This document shows positions 29,191 to 37,223 of a stretch of 64,000 bases of DNA, piece after piece. The position numbers were made by a program, and so were the translations under genes. Source of the DNA: Acidimicrobiales bacterium (GTDB taxonomy: Bacteria; Actinomycetota; Acidimicrobiia; Acidimicrobiales; JAVJTC01); assembly GCA_040219085.1 (NCBI GenBank), contig JAVJTC010000028.1, positions 59,366-123,365 of the forward strand, written 5' to 3'. A model generated the notes under the pieces. It searched no databases. It was not told the DNA's origin and saw nothing but the letters and a program-made list of their open reading frames with translations. The stretch's first letter is position 1. The number at the start of each line of letters is the position of its first letter.

Positions 29191-30899
29191 TGGCCGAGAT
29201 CGCACGGGACCGATACCGGCGTCTGTACGGGCCCACCACCGGCGACCGGATCCGCCTCGCGGACACCGACCTGTGGATCGAGGTCACCGAGGACCGTTGC
29301 GTCGGCGGCGACGAGGCGGTCTTCGGCGGCGGCAAGGTCATCCGCGAGTCGATGGGCCAGTCGGCCGCCACCCGCACCGGCGGTACGCCGGACCTCGTGA
29401 TCACCGGGGCGGTGATCCTCGACCACTGGGGGATCATCAAGGCCGACGTGGGGTTCCGTGACGGTCGCATCGTCGGCATCGGTCGGGCGGGGAACCCCGA
29501 CATCAGCGACGACATCCACCCGGACCTCGTGATCGGCCCGTCGACGGAGATCCTCGCCGGCAACGGGAAGATCCTCACGGCGGGCGCCATCGACTGCCAC
29601 GTCCACCTGATCTGTCCCCAGCTGCTGCCCGAGGCGCTGGGCTCGGGGATCACGACCATACTCGGCGGCGGTACCGGGCCCTCCGAGGGTTCCAAGGCCA
29701 CGACGGTGACGCCGGGCGCGTGGAACATCGCCCGGATGCTCGAGGCGCTCGACGGCTGGCCGCTCAACGTCGGCCTTCTCGCCAAGGGGAACACGGTCTC
29801 CGAAGAGGCCCTGTGGGAGCAGTTGCGCGCCGGAGCGGCGGGCTTCAAGCTCCACGAGGACTGGGGTACCACCCCCGCGGTAATCGACGCGTGTCTGCGC
29901 GTGGCCGACGACAGCGGTGTGCAGGTGGCCATCCACACCGACACGCTCAACGAGGCCGGCTTCGTGGAGAGCACCCTGGCCGCCATCGCCGGCCGCTCCA
30001 TCCACACGTTCCACACCGAGGGCGCCGGGGGCGGCCACGCGCCCGACATCATGACCGTCGCGTCGCACCCGAACGTGATGCCGTCGTCCACCAACCCGAC
30101 CCGTCCCCACACCGTCAACACCGTGGACGAGCACCTCGACATGTTGATGGTGTGCCACCACCTGAACCCGTCGATTCCCGAAGACCTCGCGTTCGCGGAG
30201 AGCCGGATCCGCCCGTCGACGATCGCGGCGGAGGACATCCTCCATGACATGGGCGCCATCTCGATGATCGGTTCGGACTCCCAGGCGATGGGGCGCATCG
30301 GCGAGGTCGTCCTGCGCACCTGGCAGACCGCCCACGTCATGAAGAAGCGGCGCGGTCCGCTGCCCGGCGACGGTCCCGCCGACAACCTCCGGGCCCGTCG
30401 CTACGTGGCGAAGTACACGATCTGCCCGGCCATCACCCACGGCTTCGAGCGTGAGGTCGGGTCGGTGGAGGTCGGCAAACTGGGCGACGTCGTGCTGTGG
30501 GATCCGGCGTTCTTCGGGGTCCGTCCCCATGTGGTCGTCAAGGGCGGCTTCGTGGCCTGGGGGGCGATGGGCGATGCCAACGCCTCGATCCCGACTCCGC
30601 AGCCGGTTCTGCCCCGGCCGATGTTCGGCGCGGCGCCCGCAGTGGCGGCGAAGACGAGCGTCGCCTGGCTGGCGCCGATCGCACTCGAGTCCGGCGAACT
30701 CGCCGACCTGGATGTGCGCCGGCCGATCGTGCCGGTCTCCGACACGCGGTCGCGGGGCAAGGCGGACCAGCCGCTGAACGACGCGATGCCTGACATCGAG
30801 ATAGACGCCGACACGTTCGCCGTGCGCATCGACGGGGAACTCGTCAGCGAGGACCCTGCCGTCGAGTTGCCGATGGCCCAGCGCTACTTCCTGTTCTGA
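29190..30899 (+). CDS. ureC: Urease subunit alpha (catalytic)
   Basis: UreC, 569 residues, standard length, carries the dinickel site. The '[10 protein letters not shown]' segment near 137 gives the first two Ni-binding His; 'GFKLHEDWG' near 218 has the Lys that becomes carbamylated; '[10 protein letters not shown]' and '[15 protein letters not shown]' supply further His; '[21 protein letters not shown]' near 320 is the mobile active-site flap; 'GSDSQAMGR' near 362 has the Ni-binding Asp. Everything needed for activity is present. It is coupled to ureB upstream and followed 4 bases later by ureF. Confidence 0.98.
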   Translation: MAEIARDRYRRLYGPTTGDRIRLADTDLWIEVTEDRCVGGDEAVFGGGKVIRESMGQSAATRTGGTPDLVITGAVILDHWGIIKADVGFRDGRIVGIGRAGNPDISDDIHPDLVIGPSTEILAGNGKILTAGAIDCHVHLICPQLLPEALGSGITTILGGGTGPSEGSKATTVTPGAWNIARMLEALDGWPLNVGLLAKGNTVSEEALWEQLRAGAAGFKLHEDWGTTPAVIDACLRVADDSGVQVAIHTDTLNEAGFVESTLAAIAGRSIHTFHTEGAGGGHAPDIMTVASHPNVMPSSTNPTRPHTVNTVDEHLDMLMVCHHLNPSIPEDLAFAESRIRPSTIAAEDILHDMGAISMIGSDSQAMGRIGEVVLRTWQTAHVMKKRRGPLPGDGPADNLRARRYVAKYTICPAITHGFEREVGSVEVGKLGDVVLWDPAFFGVRPHVVVKGGFVAWGAMGDANASIPTPQPVLPRPMFGAAPAVAAKTSVAWLAPIALESGELADLDVRRPIVPVSDTRSRGKADQPLNDAMPDIEIDADTFAVRIDGELVSEDPAVELPMAQRYFLF

Positions 30900-30903
30900 C
30901 GAC

Positions 30904-31584
30904 GTGACGGCGATCCCCCCGGCTCTACTGCAACTCGCCGACGGGCGGTTCCCGTCGGGGGGTCATGCCCACTCGTTCGGTGTCGAGGCGGCCGCCGCGC
31001 TGCTCGGGGTCGCCGACGCGTCCAGCCTCGAGTCCTTCGTCGCCGGCTCGCTGACGACGAGCGGTCTGGTGGACGCCTCGTTCGCCGCGGCGGTCGCCGG
31101 GGGTGCCGATCCCGACGCAGCGGATGCCGAGCGCGACGTCCGCTTCGTCGTCGCCCACGTCCGGAACGCATCGCGTGCGCTCGGGCGCCAACTCGTACGG
31201 GCGGCGCACGGGACCTGGCCCGACCTCGCCACGGGTCCCGTCGGTGCCGCGCTGGCCGGCCCACCGGAGGGTGGGTGGCACCAGAGCATCGCCTTCGGTC
31301 TGGTCGGCCGCGGTCTCGGCGTCGGCGCCGCGCCGCTGGCGCAGGTGTCGTTGCATCAGAGCGCCGCCACGATGCTGGGCGCCTATGTGCGGCTCCGGGG
31401 GCTCGACCCGGCGGCGGCCCAGGCGGTGCTGGCCAGACTCGGCCCGTTGATCGAATCCGTGTCGGCCGAGGCGGCGTCTGCCGGAGAGGGTCCCCTCGCC
31501 GAACTGCCCGTATGGTCGGGGCCCGCCGCGGACATCGCGGCCGAGGACCATTCCGGCTGGGAGGTGCGTCTCTTTGGGACATGA
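30904..31584 (+). CDS. ureF: Urease accessory protein UreF
   Basis: UreF, 226 residues, all-helical; with UreD and UreG it forms the complex that loads nickel into apo-urease. The N-terminal signature '[20 protein letters not shown]' and the C-terminal '[21 protein letters not shown]' are recognisable. It starts with GTG 4 bases after the ureC stop. The last 11 bases overlap ureG. Confidence 0.93.
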   Translation: MTAIPPALLQLADGRFPSGGHAHSFGVEAAAALLGVADASSLESFVAGSLTTSGLVDASFAAAVAGGADPDAADAERDVRFVVAHVRNASRALGRQLVRAAHGTWPDLATGPVGAALAGPPEGGWHQSIAFGLVGRGLGVGAAPLAQVSLHQSAATMLGAYVRLRGLDPAAAQAVLARLGPLIESVSAEAASAGEGPLAELPVWSGPAADIAAEDHSGWEVRLFGT

Positions 31585-32251
31585 CCACGACCACTCGATC
31601 GACCCCCACCACCCGACGGGCGAGCGCGGTGGTCGTCCGTTGCGGATCGGAATCGGCGGCCCCGTCGGGAGCGGCAAGACGACCCTCGTGGGCGAGTTGT
31701 GCCGCGCCCTGCGTGAGGACCTCGACATCGTCGTCGTGACGAATGACATCTTCACCTCCGAGGACGCGGAGGCGCTGCGACGGGCCGGCGCGCTGCCCCC
31801 CGAACGCATCGTCGCGGTCGAGACGGGGTGCTGTCCGCACACGGCTATCCGCGACGACATCTCCGCCAACCTCGACGCGGTCGAGGACCTGGAGGCCCGC
31901 TTCACGCCGGACGTGACGTTCGTCGAGTCCGGCGGCGACAACCTGACGGCGATCTTCTCGCAGGGTCTGGTGGATCACCAGATCTTCGTGATCGACACGG
32001 CGGGCGGCGACGACGTGCCCCGCAAGGGCGGTCCGGGCATCGCAACCGCGGACCTGCTCGTCATCAACAAGACCGACCTGGCCGAGATGGTCGGGTCCGA
32101 CGTGGACCGGATGGTCGCCGACGCGTCCGCGCGGCGCGACGGCCGCCCCGTCCTCACGACCGCTCTGCGCGGGTCGGACGGCGCGACCGAGGTGGCCTCG
32201 TGGGTGCTGCACCGCCTCGACCACTGGCGCACCCCGGCGGTGGCCGGCTGA
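31574..32251 (+). CDS. ureG: Urease accessory GTPase UreG with His-rich start
   Basis: UreG, 225 residues, the GTPase that drives nickel delivery to urease. The P-loop 'GGPVGSGKT' is at residues 28–36; '[14 protein letters not shown]' supplies the CPH nickel site; 'FVESGGDNL' and '[11 protein letters not shown]' are G-protein motifs. The TTG start at 31574 gives an N-terminus with His at 3, 5, 7, 12 and 13, a likely nickel-holding tail that may partly stand in for the absent UreE. It overlaps ureF by 11 bases. Confidence 0.95.
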   Translation: MGHDHDHSIDPHHPTGERGGRPLRIGIGGPVGSGKTTLVGELCRALREDLDIVVVTNDIFTSEDAEALRRAGALPPERIVAVETGCCPHTAIRDDISANLDAVEDLEARFTPDVTFVESGGDNLTAIFSQGLVDHQIFVIDTAGGDDVPRKGGPGIATADLLVINKTDLAEMVGSDVDRMVADASARRDGRPVLTTALRGSDGATEVASWVLHRLDHWRTPAVAG

Positions 32252-32925
32252 AGGCCGCCGCCTGCATCGTCGCCGAGAGTGTCGACGGCCGCACCGTGTA
32301 CCGGGTGCTGCGGGCCGAGGCACCGATGGCCCTACGACGCGTCGACGACGCGGTGTTCCTGGTCTCGTCGGCCGCCCATCCGGTGGGTGGTGACGAACTG
32401 GTCGTGAGGATCGACGCCGGACCAGGCGCGCACGTCGTGGTGCGCTCGGTGGCGGCGATGCTCGTCTGGCCCGGCCCGGCGGGGGAGTCCTCCACTCTGC
32501 GCTACGAGGTCTCTGTCGCGGCCGGCGGCAGCATCGACGTCGCGCCCGAACCGACTGTCGCCGTGTCCGGGTGCCGTCATCGCAACGAGGTCACGGTGGA
32601 CCTCACCGGCGACGCTCGGTTGCGCTGGCGCGACGAGGTCGTCCTCGGCCGGGCCGGCGAGGCGCCCGGAAACCTCGCGTCGACCATCCGCGTCACCCGT
32701 GACGGCCGGCTGGTTCTCGCCACCGGCACGCGGGTGGGCGGTGACGTGGTCGCCTGGTCAGGCCCGGCGGTGACAGCGGGTCGTCGCCGGCTGGTCACCG
32801 AGGTCCGTGTCGGCGACGACGCGTGGGTGGGAGGGGACGTTCCTCCCATAGTGGTGGAAGGGAACGGCCTCGTCGCCCGCCACGAACCCGCACCGCGCGT
32901 GGTGGTCGTGACCGGGTTGGCCTGA
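32248..32925 (+). CDS. ureD: Urease accessory protein UreD, possible CTG start
   Basis: UreD/UreH scaffold of the nickel-insertion complex, about 225 residues. Family features: 'APMALRRV', '[25 protein letters not shown]', '[14 protein letters not shown]' and '[14 protein letters not shown]'. No ATG/GTG/TTG occurs at the position where the family sequence begins. A CTG at 32248, overlapping the ureG stop as CTGA, gives an N-terminus '[16 protein letters not shown]' that aligns with usual UreD starts. A GTG at 32200 inside ureG is the alternative and adds 16 unlikely residues. It is the last gene of the urease run. A short hairpin (32931–32946) follows. Confidence 0.85.
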   Translation: MKAAACIVAESVDGRTVYRVLRAEAPMALRRVDDAVFLVSSAAHPVGGDELVVRIDAGPGAHVVVRSVAAMLVWPGPAGESSTLRYEVSVAAGGSIDVAPEPTVAVSGCRHRNEVTVDLTGDARLRWRDEVVLGRAGEAPGNLASTIRVTRDGRLVLATGTRVGGDVVAWSGPAVTAGRRRLVTEVRVGDDAWVGGDVPPIVVEGNGLVARHEPAPRVVVVTGLA

Positions 32926-32930
32926 CCCGG

Positions 32931-32946
32931 CCGGGGCGTGTCCCGG
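32931..32946 (+). terminator. Possible urease-operon terminator hairpin
   Basis: CCGGG (32931–32935), GCGTGT, CCCGG (32942–32946): a 5-bp GC stem 5 bases after the ureD stop. Short, no U-tract, so weak evidence. Confidence 0.3.
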
Positions 32947-32959
32947 GGACATGAGAGGT

Positions 32960-32989
32960 TTCTCAGGTGGTTCTCAGCGGCACCTCAGG
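32960..32989. promoter_or_regulatory. Triple 11-bp-spaced CTCAG direct repeat, candidate response-regulator operator
   Basis: TTCTCAGG at 32960, TTCTCAGC at 32971 and ACCTCAGG at 32982 are three copies spaced exactly 11 bases apart, i.e. on one face of the helix. This is the classic layout of OmpR/PhoB-type operators. The site ends 21 bases before the start of the Asp-rich gene that heads the two-component operon, so autoregulation by the regulator encoded at 34849–35508 is the natural reading. Confidence 0.6.
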
Positions 32990-33010
32990 GGGCGGGAGCA
33001 TCCTGGGGCC

Positions 33011-33397
33011 ATGACTCGACGCAACCTTCTCGTTTCCCTCGTCGCGATCGGCGGGCTCGGGGCCCTCTCGGTCTTCGGTCTCGTCGCTGGAGCCTCCCCG
33101 TCGCCCGAGGTCACCCCGGTGGTCCTCGACGTGGACGACGACGTGCCGGCCGGCGACGACGTGCCGTCGCCGGAGCCGGGAGCGGCGCTGGTCGACCGAC
33201 CGGCCGTGGCTGCCGGCGGCGATGACGACGGCGACGATGATGATGGTCCCGGCGATGATGACGGTGGCGGGTTCGTGGGTGGCGACGACGGCGACGATGA
33301 TGATGACGGTTTCGGGTTCGTGGGCCGCGACGACGATGATGGTCCCGCCGACGATGATGATGACGACGTGGGCGACGACGATGACGACGACGACTGA
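33011..33397 (+). CDS. Secreted, extremely Asp-rich small protein
   Basis: A 128-residue protein. Residues 1–30 are a signal peptide or membrane anchor (basic 'TRRN' then 'LLVSLVAIGGLGALSVFGLVAG'). From about residue 37 on it is low complexity: some 41 of the last 91 residues are Asp, mixed with Gly, with a doubled 'GFVG' + Asp-run unit and a pure Asp tail. The strongly negative chain suggests cation or metal binding outside the membrane, or a structural acidic tail; no enzyme motif exists. At DNA level it is a GAC/GAT repeat tract (about 33220–33397) liable to slippage. The ATG at 33011 follows GGGGCC rather than a clear ribosome site. It lies 6 bases before the histidine kinase gene, behind the CTCAG-repeat operator. 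Confidence 0.75.
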   Translation: MTRRNLLVSLVAIGGLGALSVFGLVAGASPSPEVTPVVLDVDDDVPAGDDVPSPEPGAALVDRPAVAAGGDDDGDDDDGPGDDDGGGFVGGDDGDDDDDGFGFVGRDDDDGPADDDDDDVGDDDDDDD

Positions 33398-33403
33398 GAG
33401 CTG

Positions 33404-34864
33404 TTGAACGAGCTCGGCGAGCGGGTCGCGGGTGTCCGCCGCTTCCTCGCCGGGTGGCGTACACGCATCGTCGTGTCGTTCACGGTGGCGGTCGTCGTGC
33501 TCGGCGTCGTGCTCTTTGCAGCGATGCTGTTCCGGTTGAACCGCCAGCTCGACGACCGGGTCGACGACCGGCTCGCCCAGGAGGTGGAGGAGCTGCGCGA
33601 GCTCGCCTCGACGAGTGGCTCCGACGGCGGACCGGCGATCTCGGACGTGGCTGACCTGTTCGAGACCTATCTGCGTAGCAACGTCCCCGACGAAGACGAG
33701 TACCAGTTCACGATTCTCGACGGCGAGCCCTTCCTCCGGGCCGGGAGCTCACCCGCCTACAGACTCGATGCCGATCCCGCGGTCTGGTCGCGGTGGGTCG
33801 GCCTCGAGAGTCCGGACCGTGGAGACGTCGACACGCCCGGCGGTCACGTCGAGTTCCTGGCGGTGCCCGTCGACGTCGACGGACGCACCGGTGTGTTCGT
33901 CACGGCGATCTTCGACGACGTCGAGCGGGACCTGCTCAGCGATGCCGTGACCCGCACGGCCTCGACGGTCGGTCTCGCCGGAATCGCCGCGACGATCGTG
34001 CTCGCGCTGTGGCTCTCCGCCAGGCTCACCAGGCCGGTCGCCCAGATGGCGACCACCGCCCGCGAGGTCGGCGAACGACGACTCGGCGACCGTATCGACG
34101 TCCGGGGCCGCGACGAGCTCGCCGATCTCGCCCGCACGTTCAACGCGATGCTGGACCGTCTCGAAGACGCCTTCGGATCCCAGCGCCGCCTGCTCGCGGA
34201 CGTCGGCCACGAGCTCAGAACCCCCATCACCGTCGTGCGGGGTCACATCGAGCTGCTCGACGTCGGAGATCCCGCGGACCGTCGAGCGACCGTCGAGCTC
34301 GTCACCGGTGAGCTGGACCGGATGGAGCGGCTCGTCGCCGACCTGTTGACGATCGCGCAGGCGGAGCGGCCCGACTTCCTCGACCCCGCCGAGGTGGACA
34401 TCGAGGAGATCCCGGCGGCGGTCGTCGCACGGATGCGACCCGTCGCCCCCGCGCGTCGATGGCACATCGCACAGCCGCAGCCGGTGCGGGCGATCGCCGA
34501 CGAAGGTCGCCTCGTGCAGGCGCTCGTCGCTCTCGCCGACAACGCCATCGTCCACACGCCACCGGAGGGTGACGTGGAGGTGGGCGCGGGCATCGAGGAA
34601 GGGGACGTCGTCCTCTGGGTCGCCGATCGCGGCCCCGGGATCCCCGAGGATCGCCGCGACGAGCTCGTGGAACGCTTCGCGCGGGGCGGGTCGTCGTCAG
34701 GGAGGCGGGGGACCGGCCTGGGACTCGCGATCGCCTCGTCCGTCGCGACAGCCCACGGAGGACGTCTGGTGATCGGCGACAACCCGGGAGGAGGGGCCCG
34801 CATCGAGCTCCGGCTCCCTCCGGGCGGACCGGGACGGGAGGAGACGAGTTGGACCGGGTACTGA
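33404..34864 (+). CDS. Membrane sensor histidine kinase
   Basis: A 486-residue kinase: helix 1 about 21–43, an extracytoplasmic sensor region about 45–185 of unknown fold, helix 2 about 187–208, HAMP about 209–262, HisKA with the phospho-acceptor His269 in 'DVGHELRTPITVVRGH', and HATPase_c with 'DNAIVHTPPEG', 'DRGPGIP' and 'GTGLGLAIASSVATAHGG'. The TTG start at 33404 comes 6 bases after the Asp-rich gene's stop, with GAGAG just upstream. The last 16 bases overlap the response regulator. Its signal is unknown; the Asp-rich neighbour makes divalent cations or envelope charge worth testing. Confidence 0.93.
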   Translation: MNELGERVAGVRRFLAGWRTRIVVSFTVAVVVLGVVLFAAMLFRLNRQLDDRVDDRLAQEVEELRELASTSGSDGGPAISDVADLFETYLRSNVPDEDEYQFTILDGEPFLRAGSSPAYRLDADPAVWSRWVGLESPDRGDVDTPGGHVEFLAVPVDVDGRTGVFVTAIFDDVERDLLSDAVTRTASTVGLAGIAATIVLALWLSARLTRPVAQMATTAREVGERRLGDRIDVRGRDELADLARTFNAMLDRLEDAFGSQRRLLADVGHELRTPITVVRGHIELLDVGDPADRRATVELVTGELDRMERLVADLLTIAQAERPDFLDPAEVDIEEIPAAVVARMRPVAPARRWHIAQPQPVRAIADEGRLVQALVALADNAIVHTPPEGDVEVGAGIEEGDVVLWVADRGPGIPEDRRDELVERFARGGSSSGRRGTGLGLAIASSVATAHGGRLVIGDNPGGGARIELRLPPGGPGREETSWTGY

Positions 34865-35508
34865 TCGTGGAGGACGAGGCCGGAATAGCGTCGTTCGTGG
34901 AGAAGGGTCTGCGGGCCGCCGGCTACGTCACGATGGTGGTCGGCGACGGTCGCAGCGGTTCGGAGATGGCACGGTCGGGGGCGTTCGAGCTCGTGATCCT
35001 CGATCTGGGCCTTCCCGACCGCGACGGTCTCGAGGTTCTCTCCGAGATCCGCCGGTCCGGCTCTGAGGTCCCCGTGATCGTGCTCACGGCCCGCGATGAC
35101 ACGTCGACGGTCGTGGATGCTCTGGATCGTGGAGCGAGCGACCACATCACCAAGCCCTTCTCGTTCGAGGAGCTGTTGGCGCGTGTGCGCGCTCGGCTCC
35201 GGGCGGGGGGGCGGGCGGAGTCGCCGGTGCTCGTCGTCGGGGAGATGTCGCTCGATCTGCGCTCCCGGACCGTCACCGTCGGCGCCAGTCCGGTGGATCT
35301 CACCGCGAGGGAGTTCGCGCTGGCGGAGACCTTCTTCCGCCATCCCGGGCAGGTCATGTCGCGCCAGCAGCTCGCGGACCGGGTGTGGGGCTACGACTTC
35401 GACACCGACTCCAACGTGGTGGAGGTCTACGTCGGCTACCTGCGGCGCAAGCTCGGGCGCCAGGCCATCGAGACGGTCCGCAACATGGGCTACCGCCTAC
35501 GGGCCTGA
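34849..35508 (+). CDS. OmpR/PhoB-family response regulator
   Basis: A 219-residue regulator: receiver domain 1–118 with acidic pocket 'EDE' at 8–10, phospho-acceptor Asp52 in 'VILDLGLP', Thr in 'VLTARDD' and Lys in 'HITKPFSFEELLAR'; then a winged-helix DNA-binding domain (about 125–219) with 'LTAREFALAETFFRHPGQVMSRQQLADRVWG' and 'VEVYVGYLRRKLG'. The TTG start at 34849 has a GGGAGGAG site upstream and overlaps the kinase gene. Likely targets are the CTCAG repeats at 32960 and at 35515, which flank its own operon on both sides. Confidence 0.94.
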   Translation: MDRVLIVEDEAGIASFVEKGLRAAGYVTMVVGDGRSGSEMARSGAFELVILDLGLPDRDGLEVLSEIRRSGSEVPVIVLTARDDTSTVVDALDRGASDHITKPFSFEELLARVRARLRAGGRAESPVLVVGEMSLDLRSRTVTVGASPVDLTAREFALAETFFRHPGQVMSRQQLADRVWGYDFDTDSNVVEVYVGYLRRKLGRQAIETVRNMGYRLRA

Positions 35509-35531
35509 GAGAGATCTCAGTCCTGTCCCAG
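35505..35531. promoter_or_regulatory. CTCAG dyad plus 11-bp repeat before the 7TM–ATP-grasp genes
   Basis: CTGAGA (35505–35510) and TCTCAG (35515–35520) form a perfect inverted repeat across the response regulator's stop codon. TCCCAG follows at 35526, exactly 11 bases after TCTCAG. The half-site matches the triple repeat at 32960–32989. It lies about 60–90 bases before the 7TM gene start, suggesting the same regulator controls both units. Confidence 0.45.
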
Positions 35532-35592
35532 GCGGGTCACATCTCCGGGGTCTCTCATGGAAGTCGTCCCCACGACGACCTGGAGGTTCCGA

Positions 35593-36327
35593 ATGCAGAC
35601 CGATCCCACGACCCTGGACCGGACGACCGACGACGCGAGGCCGACGCGTCCGGTCCGTTCCTGGGCGGTCGGCGCGCTGGTCGCCGCCGGCGTGTGGCTC
35701 ACCCGACCCATCGGCGGACTCACCGGCCATCTCGAGGCGGTGGACGAAGTCGAGGCGGCGGCCACCCTCGTCCGGGTTCCCGTCGCTGTCGCCGGCCTGC
35801 TGGTGTTGCGCCTCCTCCTCGGCGTGCCGATGCTCGGGGTCTTCGCCCCTCTGCTGCTGGCACTGGTCGTGGTCGAGGTGGGGATCGTGACGGGCGTCAC
35901 GGTGGTGGTCGTGGGCACCATCGTGGGGGTGGCGACGAATCGTCTGCTCGCGCGGCGCCGCCTCGTCGCGTCGGCCCGGCTCGGTTTGGTCGTCGCCGCC
36001 GTCGCGTGTGCGTTCGTGGCAGCGGCTGCCGCCGCGGCGTCGGTGGGTGTGGAACTGGGGGTGGGTGTCTTCCCCTTCGTCGTGCTCGCAGGGTTCGCCG
36101 AGCGGCTCGCGGCCGTGGCCGAGGAGACCGGCTCCGACGAGGTCGCGCGGCTGGCCCTGGGCACGGTCGCCGGAGCGATCCTGCTCGCCGCGCTGGTCGG
36201 CTCGGTCTCGGGGGTACTCGACCGGGCTCCGGACCTCACCCTTCTCGCCGTCCCGGTGTGTGTCGCCCTCGGTGGCTACACGGGCCTGCGGGCGGTCGAG
36301 CTCGTGCGATTCCGGGAGATCCGATGA
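35593..36327 (+). CDS. Seven-helix membrane protein of the 7TM_transglut type, without transglutaminase domain
   Basis: A 244-residue integral membrane protein with six to seven predicted helices. The pattern 'GVPMLGVFAPLLLALVVVE', 'FPFVVLAGFAERLAAVAEETG' followed by 'ALGTVAGAILLAALVG', and 'VALGGYTGLRAVELVRFREI' near the end matches what I know of the 7TM domain that is usually fused to an inactive transglutaminase-like domain and encoded beside RimK-like ligases. Here only the membrane part exists. The ATG at 35593 has GGAGG 7 bases upstream; the ATG at 35557 has no such site. It overlaps the ATP-grasp gene by 4 bases (ATGA). The role is unknown: perhaps a membrane platform or sensor for the ligase. 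Confidence 0.75.
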   Translation: MQTDPTTLDRTTDDARPTRPVRSWAVGALVAAGVWLTRPIGGLTGHLEAVDEVEAAATLVRVPVAVAGLLVLRLLLGVPMLGVFAPLLLALVVVEVGIVTGVTVVVVGTIVGVATNRLLARRRLVASARLGLVVAAVACAFVAAAAAAASVGVELGVGVFPFVVLAGFAERLAAVAEETGSDEVARLALGTVAGAILLAALVGSVSGVLDRAPDLTLLAVPVCVALGGYTGLRAVELVRFREIR

Positions 36328-37163
36328 GTCGCCTGCACCGGCGGGGCGTGGGAACGGTCCTCGGCCTGAATCGTCGGAATCTGGACCTGGTCCGTGTCCT
36401 GAACCCGCCCGCGGCGATTCGGAGGGCGGACGACAAGCTCGTGACGAAGGCGGCGATGGCGGCCGCCGGGGTTCGCGTCGCGGCGACCCTCGCCGCGATC
36501 CGGGATCGCCGGGACGTCCGCAGCCTCGACTGGTCGGCGTTGCCGGAGGGGTTCGTTCTGAAGCCCGTCAGGGGCGCGCGTGGAGCCGGGATCCTCGTGG
36601 TGAAACCCGGAGACGATGGAGGGCGCCGCGGTGGGCGCGTCGTCGACGATGGTGCGCTGCGGCGCCACGCGCTGGGCCTGCTCGACCGGGACGGCCGTGG
36701 CGGTGCCTTCGTCGAGATGCTGTTGTCGTCGTCGCAGGTGATCCCGGGAGCCGGGGGACACGGCCTGGCCGACGTGCGCGTGCTCGTCGTGGAAGGAAGG
36801 GCCCGCCAGGCGATGCTGCGCCTGCCGACTGCCCAGTCGGGTGGTCGCGCGAATCTGCATCAGGGGGCGGTGGGCGTAGGTGTCGACGTGTCGTCGGGAC
36901 GCACGGCCGGAGCGGTCCACGGCGGGCGGGTCGTGACGGCCCACCCCGACTCCGGCGTCGAGCTCGGGGGGCGCGTGATCGGCGATTGGCAGCTGGTGGT
37001 GGAGGTGGCGGTTCGGGCGGCGATCGCGTCGGAGTTGGGCTACGCCGGTATAGACGTCGCGATCGACGATCGGCTCGGACCGGTGGTGCTCGAGGTCAAT
37101 GCCCGTCCGGGGCTCGCGATCCAGCTGGCGAACCGGCGGGGTCTGCTCGACGGGGGGACCTGA
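36324..37163 (+). CDS. Alpha-L-glutamate ligase-like ATP-grasp protein
   Basis: A 279-residue ATP-grasp enzyme of the RimK-related type that accompanies 7TM/transglutaminase proteins. Landmarks: 'VLGLNRRNLDLVRVLNPP' at the start, 'RADDKLVTKAAMAAAGVRV', the ATP-binding Lys in 'FVLKPVRGARGAGILVV', 'DVRVLVVEGRARQAML', 'GGRANLHQGAVGVGVDV' and the metal-binding 'VVLEVNARPGLAIQLANR'. Such enzymes form amide bonds, often adding Glu or another amino acid to a carboxylate; the substrate is unknown for this branch. Its start overlaps the 7TM stop, so the two proteins are made together. An acidic protein is encoded 2.3 kb upstream in the same orientation. Confidence 0.85.
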   Translation: MSRLHRRGVGTVLGLNRRNLDLVRVLNPPAAIRRADDKLVTKAAMAAAGVRVAATLAAIRDRRDVRSLDWSALPEGFVLKPVRGARGAGILVVKPGDDGGRRGGRVVDDGALRRHALGLLDRDGRGGAFVEMLLSSSQVIPGAGGHGLADVRVLVVEGRARQAMLRLPTAQSGGRANLHQGAVGVGVDVSSGRTAGAVHGGRVVTAHPDSGVELGGRVIGDWQLVVEVAVRAAIASELGYAGIDVAIDDRLGPVVLEVNARPGLAIQLANRRGLLDGGT

Positions 37164-37223
37164 TCCGCTCAGCCGGCTCGCGGTTCTGCGGCGGTGTGAC
37201 GAGTCGGGGCCGGCAGCGGCCGG

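Noticed and set aside
33220..33397. Repeat tract considered as a CRISPR or satellite array
   Set aside because: The repeats are short in-frame GAC/GAT codons with no spacers; they encode the Asp-rich protein.
37208..37221. GGCCG-GCAG-CGGCC hairpin as a terminator between the ATP-grasp and discoidin genes
   Set aside because: Only a 5-bp stem in very GC-rich sequence; noted but not called as a separate feature.
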